DNA of 64,000 bases, taken from NCBI GenBank assembly GCA_035292685.1, contig DATDPP010000060.1, positions 32,098 through 96,097 of the forward strand, written 5' to 3'. The notes under the pieces were generated by a model. The model saw only the letters and a list, made by a program, of their open reading frames with translations, ran no database searches and was not told the origin of the DNA. The stretch's first letter is position 1, and every line of letters begins with the position of its first letter. Below, piece by piece: positions 33,217 through 41,677 of this stretch. This stretch comes from JALYNX01 sp035292685. Lineage in GTDB: Bacteria; Actinomycetota; Acidimicrobiia; Spongiisociales; ZC4RG35. The position numbers and the translations under genes were made by a program.

Positions 33217-35208
33217 CTACGCCACCTTCATCGCCGGCTCGGGCTCCGGTGGCTGGTTCGATCCCATGAACTGCGAGTTGTAGAGAGCGGCGTAGGACCC
33301 GTTGAGGGCGATGAGCTCGGAATGGTTTCCCTGCTCCACGATCCGGCCCTCTTCCATGACCAGGATCAGGTCGGCGTTTCTGATGGTCGAAAGCCGGTGG
33401 GCAATCACGAAGCTGGTGCGGTCGGTCCGGAGTGCCGCCATCGCGTGCTGGAGCAGTAGCTCGGTACGGGTGTCGACCGAGCTGGTGGCTTCGTCGAGGA
33501 TCAAGAGCGCCGGGTCGGCGAGGAAGGCACGTGCAATGGTGATCAGCTGCTTCTCGCCGCTGCTGACGTTTGCGCCCTCGTCGTCGATGACGGTGTCGTA
33601 ACCGTCGGGAAGGTTGTGCACGAACCGGTCGACGAAGGTGGCCCGGGCCGCCTCCAGGATCTCGTTCTCGGTGGCGTCAGGCCTGCCGTAGGCGATGTTC
33701 TCACGAATCGTTCCGTGGAACAGCCAGGTGTCCTGGAGGACCATGCCGATCTGGGAGCGAAGATCGGACCGGCGAAGTTGCGCGATGTCGACCCCGTCGA
33801 CGGTGATGCGACCTGCATCAAGTTCATAGAACCGCATGATCAGGTTCACCAAGGTGGTCTTGCCGGCGCCGGTGGGGCCGACGATGGCCACGGTTTGGCC
33901 TGGCTCCACGGTCAAGCTCAGGTCTTCGATGAGGGGGCGATCTGCTTCATATTTGAAGGAGACACCCTCGAACACGACCCGGCCGTGGCTCTCAGCGGCC
34001 ATCCGGGGGTGATGGTCGTCGGGCACCTCTTCGTCGGCGTCGAGAAGCTCGAACACCCGCTCAGCCGAGGCGACTCCGGACTGAAGCAGGTTGACCATCG
34101 AGGCGACCTGGGTGACGGGTTGGGTGAACTGGCGGGAATACAGGATGAAGGCCTGGACGTCGCCGAGACTCATCGTGCCGCTGGCAACTCGAAGTCCTCC
34201 AATCACGGCGATGATCACGTAGTTCAGGTTCCCGATGAACATCATGATCGGCATGATGAGGCCGGAGAGGAATTGCGCCTTGAAGCTGGCCTCGTAGAGC
34301 CCATCGTTTTCGAGCTCGAACGCGGCTTGCACCTCCCTTTGACGCCCGAACACCATGACCAGCGAGTGCCCGGTGAACGCTTCCTCGATCTGCGCGTTCA
34401 GACTGCCGGTGCGACGCCATTGGGTGACGAATTGCCGCTGCGACTTACGCATCACCAGGCCGGCGATGATCATCGTGATCGGGATGGTGACGAGGGCGAT
34501 CAGGGCCAAGGTCGGAGAGATGTAGAACATCATCCCAACCACGAAGATGATGGTCAGCAGTGAGGTGAGGAGCTGGCTCATCGTCTGTTGCAGGCTCTGC
34601 GACACGTTGTCGATGTCATTGGTAACCCGACTCAGGAGCTCGCCACGGGGCTGGCGGTCGAAGTAACGCAAGGGGAGCCGATTCAGCTTGTCCTCGACGT
34701 CGGAGCGCAGGCGGAACACGGTGCTCTGAACCACATCGGTGAGGAGGAAGCCCTGGAGGTAGGCGAGAAGCGCAGATCCTGCATACAGCGCGAGGACGAC
34801 CAGAAGCACTTGCCCGAGGGCTGCGAAGTCGATCCCCTGCCCTGGGACAACATTCATGCCCGACAAGAGAGCCGCGAACTGATCCTGGCCCTGGGCCTGT
34901 GCTGCCGCGATCGCTTCCGCCTTGGTCATGCCCGCCGGGAGGTGACCCCCGACTGCCCCAGCAAATATCAGGTCGGTTGCCTTCCCCAGGACCATGGGGC
35001 CAACCGCCGACAGAGCCACGCTCAATGTGCCTGCCGTGAACACCGCGATCACCTTGGGGAGCTGCGGTCGCAAACGAGCCATTAGCCTCTTAGCGGAAGG
35101 GCCGAATGCCGACGACTTCTGACCGATCATGCCGCCGCCAAACGGGCCGCGGCCAGGCCCGGGCTGGCCCTGAATCCTCTCGGTCTCCTTCATCGTGCGA
35201 TCGCTCAT
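33217..35208 (-). CDS. ABC exporter half-transporter (canonical NBD)
   Basis: A 663-aa type IV ABC exporter subunit. A Gly-rich cytosolic N-terminus (~1-45) precedes six transmembrane helices, with an insertion after TM1 (residues ~80-125) that probably faces outside. The nucleotide-binding domain has Walker A VGPTGAGKTTLV, signature NVSSGEKQL, Walker B ALLILDEATSSVD with the catalytic Glu, and the H-loop FVIAHRLSTI. Its start overlaps the end of the partner gene (ATGA). It pairs with the 577-aa subunit as a heterodimer, and exports drugs, lipids or peptides. Confidence 0.92.
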   Translation of the reverse strand: MSDRTMKETERIQGQPGPGRGPFGGGMIGQKSSAFGPSAKRLMARLRPQLPKVIAVFTAGTLSVALSAVGPMVLGKATDLIFAGAVGGHLPAGMTKAEAIAAAQAQGQDQFAALLSGMNVVPGQGIDFAALGQVLLVVLALYAGSALLAYLQGFLLTDVVQSTVFRLRSDVEDKLNRLPLRYFDRQPRGELLSRVTNDIDNVSQSLQQTMSQLLTSLLTIIFVVGMMFYISPTLALIALVTIPITMIIAGLVMRKSQRQFVTQWRRTGSLNAQIEEAFTGHSLVMVFGRQREVQAAFELENDGLYEASFKAQFLSGLIMPIMMFIGNLNYVIIAVIGGLRVASGTMSLGDVQAFILYSRQFTQPVTQVASMVNLLQSGVASAERVFELLDADEEVPDDHHPRMAAESHGRVVFEGVSFKYEADRPLIEDLSLTVEPGQTVAIVGPTGAGKTTLVNLIMRFYELDAGRITVDGVDIAQLRRSDLRSQIGMVLQDTWLFHGTIRENIAYGRPDATENEILEAARATFVDRFVHNLPDGYDTVIDDEGANVSSGEKQLITIARAFLADPALLILDEATSSVDTRTELLLQHAMAALRTDRTSFVIAHRLSTIRNADLILVMEEGRIVEQGNHSELIALNGSYAALYNSQFMGSNQPPEPEPAMKVA

Positions 35209-36938
35209 GAGGCCACCTCGGCGCGGAGCTGCGACTCGACGATCTCGACATAGGTCGGGCAGGTGGCCAACAGCGAGTTGTGGGTGCCCAGCCCAATCAC
35301 CTCTCCGTCCTCGAGAACCACGATCTGGTCGGCATCCGTGATCGTGGACACGCGTTGAGCCACGATGATCACCGTGGCGTCAAACGTGGTCGGTTTCAGG
35401 GCCCGCCGAAGGCGGGCGTCGGTTGCGAGGTCGAGTGCTGAGAAGGAGTCGTCGAATAGATAGAGCTCGGGACGACGAATGAGGGCGCGGGCGATAGCCA
35501 GCCGCTGTCGTTGCCCGCCGGAGACATTGGTGCCTCCTTGGGCGATCGGAGCTTCGAGCCGCTCTGGCATCTCCTCGACGAAGTCACGCGCCTGGGCGAT
35601 CTCGAGCGCCTCCCACATCTCCTCTTCCGTGGCGTCCGGCTTCCCATATCGCAGATTCGAGGCCACCGTCCCCGAGAACAGGTAGGGCTTTTGGGGAACC
35701 AGGCCCACCTTGGACCAGAGGGTGTCCGGATCGAGATCCCTGACGTCGACCCCATCGACCAGAACACTTCCTTCACTGGCGTCGAACAGGCGGGGAACGA
35801 GGCTCATCAAGGTCGTCTTGCCCGCTCCTGTCGAGCCGACGATCGCGGTGGTCTGGCCGGGCCGGGCCGTGAAGCTCACGTTGTGCAACACCGGATGACT
35901 GGCTCCCGGATAGCTGAACCCAACACCGCGCAATTCGAGTTCGCTACGTCCTTTGACCTCGGTGACACCTGAGGCCGGTGGCACGACAGAGGACTCGGTG
36001 TCGAGCACCTCGGCGATGCGGTCGGCGGAGACGGATGCCCTGGGCACCATCACCAGCATGAAGGTCGCCATCATCACCGACATCAGGATCTGGACCAGAT
36101 AGGCGAGGAAGGCCGTCAACGAGCCGATCTCCATGACTCCGGCGTCGACCCTGATGCCGCCGAACCAGAGCACCGCGACGGATGCGACGTTCAACACCAG
36201 GATCACCGCGGGGAACATGGCGGCCATCCAGCGCCCGACCGTGATCGACACGTCGGTCAGTTCTTGATTGGCGCGCCCGAATCGCTCGGTCTCGAAAGGC
36301 TCACGAACGAAGGCCTTGAGGACCCGGATTCCCGAGGTCTGCTCCCGCAACACCCGGTTGACAGTGTCGATGCGGGTCTGCATCAAGCGGTACGCGGGGA
36401 CCATTCGGGAGATGATGAAGCCGACGATCACCCCGAGGACCGGGACGGCAACCAAGACCAGCCAGGAGAGACCGACATCCTGGCGAAGCGCCATGATCAC
36501 GCCCCCGACCATCATGATCGGGGCCATCACCATCATGGTGATTGACATCAGAGCGAGCATCTGGACTTGTTGGACGTCGTTGGTGTTTCGAGTGATGAGG
36601 GAAGGCGCCCCGAATCCGGCCACCTCGCGACTCGAGAACTCGGCCACCCGATGGAAGATCGATGACCTGAGGTCACGCCCAAATCCCATGGCGGTGCGGG
36701 CTCCGAAGTAGACAGCGGTGATCGAGCACACCACCTGGAGCAAGGACACGGCGAGCATCAACACTCCGACCCGGATGATGTAGGCGGTGTCCCCGGTGAT
36801 GACGCCGTAGTCGATGATGTCGGCGTTGAGACTGGGGAGATACAACGAAGCGATGGTCCCGATCAGTTGGAGGACCACAACGATGGTCAGCCACTTCTTG
36901 TAGGGCCTCAAATACTCACGCGCGATTCGAAGCAGCAT
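35205..36938 (-). CDS. ABC exporter half-transporter (degenerate NBD)
   Basis: A 577-aa partner subunit with six transmembrane helices. Walker A VGSTGAGKTTLM and signature NVSGGQRQR are intact, but Walker B reads LYLFDDSFSALD, with Asp where the catalytic Glu should be, and the H-loop reads VAQRVSTI, with Gln in place of His. This is the non-catalytic site pattern of heterodimeric exporters such as TM287/288 and BmrCD. The start codon abuts the end of the tetR gene (shared base 36938). Substrate unknown, but TetR control suggests xenobiotic efflux. Confidence 0.92.
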   Translation of the reverse strand: MLLRIAREYLRPYKKWLTIVVVLQLIGTIASLYLPSLNADIIDYGVITGDTAYIIRVGVLMLAVSLLQVVCSITAVYFGARTAMGFGRDLRSSIFHRVAEFSSREVAGFGAPSLITRNTNDVQQVQMLALMSITMMVMAPIMMVGGVIMALRQDVGLSWLVLVAVPVLGVIVGFIISRMVPAYRLMQTRIDTVNRVLREQTSGIRVLKAFVREPFETERFGRANQELTDVSITVGRWMAAMFPAVILVLNVASVAVLWFGGIRVDAGVMEIGSLTAFLAYLVQILMSVMMATFMLVMVPRASVSADRIAEVLDTESSVVPPASGVTEVKGRSELELRGVGFSYPGASHPVLHNVSFTARPGQTTAIVGSTGAGKTTLMSLVPRLFDASEGSVLVDGVDVRDLDPDTLWSKVGLVPQKPYLFSGTVASNLRYGKPDATEEEMWEALEIAQARDFVEEMPERLEAPIAQGGTNVSGGQRQRLAIARALIRRPELYLFDDSFSALDLATDARLRRALKPTTFDATVIIVAQRVSTITDADQIVVLEDGEVIGLGTHNSLLATCPTYVEIVESQLRAEVAS

Positions 36939-37582
36939 CAGACCGCCGTCTCGGCAACCGGATCGACGATGCCCAAGAGGAGCACCTCCGCGATCTCGTT
37001 GACGGTGAGTTTCTCGCCTCCAGTGATCATCGGATGACCACCAGCGAAGATCAGGCCGCGGAGTGCGGCCGCGGCCCGTGAGGGCTCGATCCGGAGCCGA
37101 TCGCGGTGACGCTCGAACAAGTCGGTGAGGGATTCAGTGATCGCGGCGTTGGCCTCGGCCACAAAGGCAGGCGGCCCGAGTGGTGGGGTGGCCCCGACCG
37201 AGGGCGTAGTGCGCAACGCCGCGATCAAGGCAATGACCTCCTCCAAGCGCTCCAGAAGGATGCGTGCCGCTTCCGTCAATTGGGCCTCGAGGGGAGCGGA
37301 GGGGTTGATCTCGGAGAGCCCCTTCAACTCTGGGGTGGGGTCCATGCTGTACCGAACCGCTTCGTGGATCAGGGAGTGTTTGTCGGGGAAGACCCGGAAG
37401 ATGGTGCCTTCGGCGATGCCGGCGGCCTCAGCCATCTGCTTGGTGGTCACCGCCGACCCTTGCCGGGTGAGGAGGGGGATGACGGCGGCGATGATGGCCC
37501 GACGACGGTCGTCAGGCGCCAGCGGCTCGGCCCGGGTGGATCTGGTGGCCACGGGCGGAAGACTAATTGAGTGAGTACTCAC
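36938..37582 (-). CDS. TetR family transcriptional regulator
   Basis: A 214-aa regulator. The helix-turn-helix is TTKQMAEAAGIAEGTIFRVFPDKHSLIHEAV (~residues 45-76, by parts); the rest is the variable ligand-binding domain. GTG 37582 (VSTHSISLPPVATRST) lies inside an 18-bp palindrome, so the true start may be GTG 37552 (VATRSTRAEPL), leaving the operator upstream. It is first in an operon with both ABC subunits, so it most likely represses them and itself until the exported compound binds. Confidence 0.9.
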   Translation of the reverse strand: MSTHSISLPPVATRSTRAEPLAPDDRRRAIIAAVIPLLTRQGSAVTTKQMAEAAGIAEGTIFRVFPDKHSLIHEAVRYSMDPTPELKGLSEINPSAPLEAQLTEAARILLERLEEVIALIAALRTTPSVGATPPLGPPAFVAEANAAITESLTDLFERHRDRLRIEPSRAAAALRGLIFAGGHPMITGGEKLTVNEIAEVLLLGIVDPVAETAV

Positions 37583-37585
37583 TCA
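37568..37585. promoter_or_regulatory. TetR-type operator, perfect 18-bp palindrome
   Basis: TGAGTGAGTACTCACTCA is perfectly self-complementary over 18 bp, the length and form of typical TetR-family operators. It lies at the 5' end of the tetR-ABC operon, overlapping the outermost possible start codon, and is the only such palindrome near the operon. Confidence 0.75.
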
Positions 37586-37649
37586 CAAGTTGAAGCATTG
37601 CGCGCCGGCTTCGTCCTCGCGCAAGAGTTGCCATCCCGCGGCAGGTTGG

Positions 37650-38012
37650 TCAACGCCCAAACACTATTTCAACCATCGGGGACTCATCGATCAACCGTTG
37701 TCGTTGCGATTGGGTGTAATACCACCCGGTCAGTTCGGAGTCGAAGGCCTTGGATCGAGTCCCCACTTCCCTCACTGGGGCGGCGATCGCTGGCAGGTCG
37801 TGACCCGCCACGTGGATGATCACATTCGGGTCCGAGTTCACGTTGGCATACCAGTCCCGTGCCCCGGGCGTCCCGGTGATGATGAATCTGCCGGCGATGT
37901 GGAACCACCAGATCTCGATGCGTCTTGGCTGGCCTGAGCGACGGCCAATCGTGGTGAGATGGATCGTGCGATGTCTGGCCAGTTCGGCGTCACTCGGTCG
38001 ATGGATCGCCAT
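37650..38012 (-). CDS. nitroreductase/quinone reductase family protein (Ddn-like)
   Basis: A 120-aa split-beta-barrel protein similar to deazaflavin (F420)-dependent nitroreductases. The core is HRTIHLTTIGRRSGQPRRIEIWWFHIAGRFIITGTPGARDWYANVNSDPNVIIHV (by parts), where TTIGRRSGQPR is the family cofactor-binding motif. The start is ATG 38012 (MAIHRPSDAEL), which overlaps the upstream zinc-ribbon gene by 23 bp. It probably reduces quinones or other small acceptors, using F420 if this host makes it. Confidence 0.85.
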   Translation of the reverse strand: MAIHRPSDAELARHRTIHLTTIGRRSGQPRRIEIWWFHIAGRFIITGTPGARDWYANVNSDPNVIIHVAGHDLPAIAAPVREVGTRSKAFDSELTGWYYTQSQRQRLIDESPMVEIVFGR

Positions 38013-38172
38013 CGCCGGCCTCCCACACCACATCGAACCGGTCGAGACATTCAGCACACCGATAGGCGAGCGCGGTCCCCGGCTCGACGTCCTCGTCGGA
38101 ACGAAGGAAGGAGATGAGATGGGCCGTCCCTCCACATTCGACACATATGATCGACGGCGGCGGGGTTCTCAA
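37990..38172 (-). CDS. small zinc-ribbon protein
   Basis: A 60-aa product starting at TTG 38172, directly after the fba stop. It has two Cys pairs, CVECGG and CAEC, about 25 residues apart, forming a zinc ribbon, and an acidic C-terminus (VVWEAGDGDPSTE). It sits between fba and the Ddn-like gene on the same strand with overlap to the latter. Function is unknown; such proteins often bind nucleic acid or partner proteins. Confidence 0.7.
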   Translation of the reverse strand: MRTPPPSIICVECGGTAHLISFLRSDEDVEPGTALAYRCAECLDRFDVVWEAGDGDPSTE

Positions 38173-38173
38173 C

Positions 38174-39202
38174 TCAGCCGATCGTCTTCCCCGCCGACCG
38201 AAGCTGCTCGCAGGCCTCGACCACCCGGGCCGACATCCCTGCCTCCGCCTTCTTCATATAGGACCGCGGGTCGTAGACCTTCTTGTCACCTACGTTGCCA
38301 TCGACCTTGAGCACCCCGGCATAGTTTGTCATCACGTGGTCGACTATCGGACGGGTGTAGGCGTACTGGCAATCGGTGTCGATGTTCATCTTCACCACCC
38401 CGTAATCGAGCGTCTCCCGGATCTCCACCAACGTCGAACCGCTGCCGCCATGGAATACCAGATAGTGACGGGCGGCTTTGCCAAATCTGGCCTCGACTTC
38501 GTCTTGGCCGTCCCTCAGGATCCCAGGGGTCAGTTTGACCGCCCCCGGCTTGTAGACACCGTGCACGTTCCCGAAAACGGCGGCCAGCAGGTAACGGCCG
38601 CCCTCGGCGGAGCCGAGCACCTCGGTGACCCGGGCCATGTCATCGGGCGATGTGTACATCTTGCCCCGGTCGATGTTCTCGTTGTCGCTCGCATCTTCGA
38701 CACCACCCACGATCCCGATCTCCAACTCGAGGATCACGTCCAGCTCGGAGCACAGGGCCAACAATTCGGCGGCCAGGGCCAGGTTCTCCTCCATCGGCAA
38801 CGCCGATGCGTCGAGCATGTGTGACTGAAAGAGGGGTCCCAGGCCCGCCGCCTTGCGCTGTCTGCTCATCTCGAGCAGGGGCCGGATGAACCCGTCCACC
38901 CGATCGGGTGGGCAGTGGTCGGTGTGAAGGGCGATGTTGACCGGGTATTGCTCCGCGACCACAAGGGCGAACTCGGCCAGAGCCCGGGCCCCGGTGGGCA
39001 TTTGCTTGTTGGACTGACCCGAGGCGAATTCTGCCGCCCCGTAGGAGACCTGGACGATGCCGTCGGATCCGGCCGCGGCGAAACCCTCGAGGGCGGCCAA
39101 CAGAGTGGTGGAGGCGGCCACGTTGATGGCGGGGAAGGCATACCCGCCCTCGCTGGCGGTCTGGAGCATCTTGCGGTACTTCTCGGGGGTGACGATGGGC
39201 AT
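38174..39202 (-). CDS. fba: class II fructose-bisphosphate aldolase
   Basis: A 342-aa zinc-dependent aldolase of glycolysis and gluconeogenesis. Markers are YAFPAINVAASTTLLAALEGF, IALHTDHCPPD (Zn-binding His), ELEIGIVGGVED, FGNVHGVYKPGAVKL, VFHGGSGS and MNIDTDCQYAYTRP, all of the class IIA type. The start ATG 39202 is preceded immediately by heptad-repeat sequence whose last unit, ACGGAAA, sits against the start codon and contains the only GGA. It leads an apparent operon with the zinc-ribbon and Ddn-like genes. Confidence 0.95.
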   Translation of the reverse strand: MPIVTPEKYRKMLQTASEGGYAFPAINVAASTTLLAALEGFAAAGSDGIVQVSYGAAEFASGQSNKQMPTGARALAEFALVVAEQYPVNIALHTDHCPPDRVDGFIRPLLEMSRQRKAAGLGPLFQSHMLDASALPMEENLALAAELLALCSELDVILELEIGIVGGVEDASDNENIDRGKMYTSPDDMARVTEVLGSAEGGRYLLAAVFGNVHGVYKPGAVKLTPGILRDGQDEVEARFGKAARHYLVFHGGSGSTLVEIRETLDYGVVKMNIDTDCQYAYTRPIVDHVMTNYAGVLKVDGNVGDKKVYDPRSYMKKAEAGMSARVVEACEQLRSAGKTIG

Positions 39203-39203
39203 T

Positions 39204-39304
39204 TTCCGTCCTACGTATTGCGTCTTGCGTTCACCGGCGAGGGTAGCCGGATGGCGGAGGGGCCCTCACACGACGGATAACGGATAACGGATAACGGATA
39301 GCGG
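39204..39304. repeat. degenerate heptad repeats, locus B (two divergent blocks)
   Basis: On the minus strand toward fba, 7-bp units ACGCAAG, ACGCAAT, ACGTAGG and ACGGAAA run up to the fba ATG. On the plus strand toward the DUF454 gene, four perfect ACGGATA units occupy 39273-39300. A ~30-bp GC-rich stretch separates them. Confidence 0.85.
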
Positions 39305-39348
39305 TTTCCCGACTCGCCGTCAGCAACCCAGATCAATAGGTTGACCCG

Positions 39349-39792
39349 GTGACGCCAAGCGTCGACCAACCGGTCACGTCCCGAAAGCCACGCAGTCGCG
39401 TTCTGCGCGGCATCTACCTGGCTCTCGGCCTCATCTGTCTCGGGTTTGTGGCGATCAGCTTCCTTCCCGGGATCCCGACGTTCGACTTTGTCATCCTGGC
39501 CGCCTTCTTCTTCTCGATGTCTTCCGACAAGCTCCACAACTGGCTGATCAATCATCCGGTATACGGGAAGATGATCAAGGGCTACCGCTCGGGTGGCCTG
39601 ACCATGCGGATGAAGTGGTTCGCCGCCGTTGCCATCACGATCTCGCTCGTCTTTTCCGCCGCGGTGCTGATGGACGGCCTCGTGTTGAGGATCATCCTCG
39701 GGGCAGTCGGCATCTTTGCCCTCTGGTTCGTCTTCAGCCGCCCGACCAGAGACCTGCCGATCGCCCCTGCCTCCGTCGCTGACGACCGGTAG
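39349..39792 (+). CDS. YbaN/DUF454 family membrane protein
   Basis: A 147-aa protein starting at GTG 39349. RGIYLALGLICLGFVAISFLPGIPTFDFVILAAFFFSMSSDKLHNWLINHPVYGKMIKGY (by parts) is the DUF454 signature with two transmembrane helices; two more follow at ~85-130. Function in the family is unknown. It is separated from MFS-nucS by 42 bp on the same strand. Confidence 0.85.
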   Translation: MTPSVDQPVTSRKPRSRVLRGIYLALGLICLGFVAISFLPGIPTFDFVILAAFFFSMSSDKLHNWLINHPVYGKMIKGYRSGGLTMRMKWFAAVAITISLVFSAAVLMDGLVLRIILGAVGIFALWFVFSRPTRDLPIAPASVADDR

Positions 39793-39834
39793 GCGCTCAA
39801 ACCAACTCGGCTGGTGATCGCCTAAGTTGGGCCG

Positions 39835-41010
39835 ATGCGCCCATTCAGCCGGGCCTCACTGGCCGCCGTCACCGCCGCCACCATGGCCGTGGCCACCTTC
39901 CCCCAGGTCATGTTTGGGGTGCTGGCAGCTGACCTCATCGCGGACTTCGGCGTGGAGCGCTGGCAGGTCGGGGCGTTGGTCACTGCCACCGCCCTCACCG
40001 GGGGTGTCCTCTCGCCCACGTTCGGGCGGGTCACGGATCGCGTCGGCGCTGTCCACTCGACGGTGGGTGTGCTGATGGCCGGTACGGTCAGCCTGACCCT
40101 GGTCTCACTGGCTCCGACTTACGTGATGTTGTTCCTGGTGGCATTGCTCACCGCGGTCCCGCAGGGATGGGCCAACCCCGCGACCAACGCCTTGATCGTC
40201 GACAACCTGGAATCAGGAGCCAGGGGAGTGGTGACGGGGATCAAGCAGTCAGGCGTTCAGATGGGGGCATTCATTGGTGGGCTATTGCTCCCCACGGTGG
40301 CCACCATCTGGGGCTGGCGGGCCGCGATCGCGGCCTTTCTCGTGGTGCCCTTTGGAGCGCTGCTCGCGATGTGGCGCCGTCCAGAGGGGGCTCACCACGC
40401 GACTGCGCAGTCGGGTGGAAGCGACCGGGTGCCCAGAGTCGTACGGTACATAGCGGTGTACGGAGGATTGGCGGGTCTGGCGACCTCCGCAACCTTCACT
40501 TTCCTCCCCCTCTTCGCCGAGGAGGACCAGGGATGGACCGCCTCCCAGGCGGGGCTCCTCATCGCGGGCGTCGGTCTCATTGGCGTGGTCGCGAGGATCA
40601 CTTGGGGCTCGGTCTCCGAGAGATTGTTCGGCCACGGAAACTCGTTGAGGCTCATCGGCTTGATGACCACCGTTTCTGCGCTGCTTCTCACACTGGCCTC
40701 GCGAGAAACCATTCGGAGTTGGGCGTTGATCCCGGCCGCCATCCTGTTCGGGGCCGGGATCATCGCCTGGAACGCGGTCGGGATGCTGGCAGTGATGGAC
40801 TACTCACCATCCGGGTTGGTCGGGCGAGGGACCGGCCGGGTGCAGCTCGGGTTTCTTCTGGGCCTGGGCACCGGGGCGCCACTGATGGGTCTCTCGGTCG
40901 ATCGTCTGGGGGTGTATTGGCCCGGATGGTTGTTCGTTACCGCCCTGTCGATCGGCTGTGCCTTTCTTGGGGGTCGCATCAGCCGGGTCAGTACGCTCCA
41001 ACATTCGTGA
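39835..41010 (+). CDS. major facilitator superfamily transporter
   Basis: A 391-aa MFS permease with twelve hydrophobic helices. The loop between TM2 and TM3 has FGRVTDRVGAVHSTV and the second half has RITWGSVSERLFGHGNSLRL, both variants of the GxxxDRxGRR motif. The helix-6/7 loop is polar (RRPEGAHHATAQSGGSDR). Its stop overlaps the nucS start (GTGA). The substrate is unknown. Confidence 0.88.
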   Translation: MRPFSRASLAAVTAATMAVATFPQVMFGVLAADLIADFGVERWQVGALVTATALTGGVLSPTFGRVTDRVGAVHSTVGVLMAGTVSLTLVSLAPTYVMLFLVALLTAVPQGWANPATNALIVDNLESGARGVVTGIKQSGVQMGAFIGGLLLPTVATIWGWRAAIAAFLVVPFGALLAMWRRPEGAHHATAQSGGSDRVPRVVRYIAVYGGLAGLATSATFTFLPLFAEEDQGWTASQAGLLIAGVGLIGVVARITWGSVSERLFGHGNSLRLIGLMTTVSALLLTLASRETIRSWALIPAAILFGAGIIAWNAVGMLAVMDYSPSGLVGRGTGRVQLGFLLGLGTGAPLMGLSVDRLGVYWPGWLFVTALSIGCAFLGGRISRVSTLQHS

Positions 41011-41675
41011 GGCTGGTCATCGCCCGTTGCACCGTCGACTACTCGGGGCGCCTCACCGCCCATCTCCCCGAGGCGGTCCGCTTGATCATGGTCAAGGCCG
41101 ACGGGACCCTGGCCATCCATTCCGACGGCAACGCCTCCAAACCCTTGAATTGGATGGTGGCTCCCAACTTCCTCGAGGCCTTCGAAGACCGCTGGGAGGT
41201 GACCAACGCCAAGGGAGAGAAGCTGACGATCCTGATCCACGAGGTTTTCGAGGATGTGACGCACTCGTTGGGTGACGATCCCGGTCTGCAGAAGGATGGG
41301 GTCGAGGCGCATTTGCAGACGTTGCTCGCCGATCGGCCCTGGGTTCTCGAGGACGGGCTGACTCTGATTCGCCGCGAATACCCCACCGACATCGGCCCGG
41401 TCGACCTCCTGTGTGCCGACCACACCGGGTCGACTGTGGCGATCGAGGTCAAACGGAGAGGGGATATCGACGGGGTCGAGCAATTGGCTCGCTACTTGGA
41501 GCGATTGGACAACGATTCCCGTCTCGCACCGGTGCGTGGGATCCTGGCGGCTCAGCTTGTTTCCCCCCAGGCCCGGGTCCTGGCCGAGGCGAGGGGAATC
41601 GAAACCATCGAGGTGGATTACGACGGGCTTCGGGACGCCGAAGCCACCGCCCTTCGCCTCTTCGACTTCCGCTGA
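41007..41675 (+). CDS. nucS: mismatch-specific endonuclease NucS/EndoMS
   Basis: A 222-aa enzyme that cleaves mismatched DNA in the non-canonical mismatch repair of archaea and many actinobacteria. The N-terminus VRLVIARCTVDYSGRLTAHLP and KPLNWMVAPN are near-diagnostic. The C-terminal nuclease has GPVDLLCADHTGSTVAIEVKRRGDIDGVEQLARYLE (by parts) with the Asp and Glu-X-Lys. The C-terminal LRLF resembles the beta-clamp-binding motif of mycobacterial NucS. GTG 41007 overlaps the MFS stop. Confidence 0.95.
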   Translation: MRLVIARCTVDYSGRLTAHLPEAVRLIMVKADGTLAIHSDGNASKPLNWMVAPNFLEAFEDRWEVTNAKGEKLTILIHEVFEDVTHSLGDDPGLQKDGVEAHLQTLLADRPWVLEDGLTLIRREYPTDIGPVDLLCADHTGSTVAIEVKRRGDIDGVEQLARYLERLDNDSRLAPVRGILAAQLVSPQARVLAEARGIETIEVDYDGLRDAEATALRLFDFR

Positions 41676-41677
41676 TT

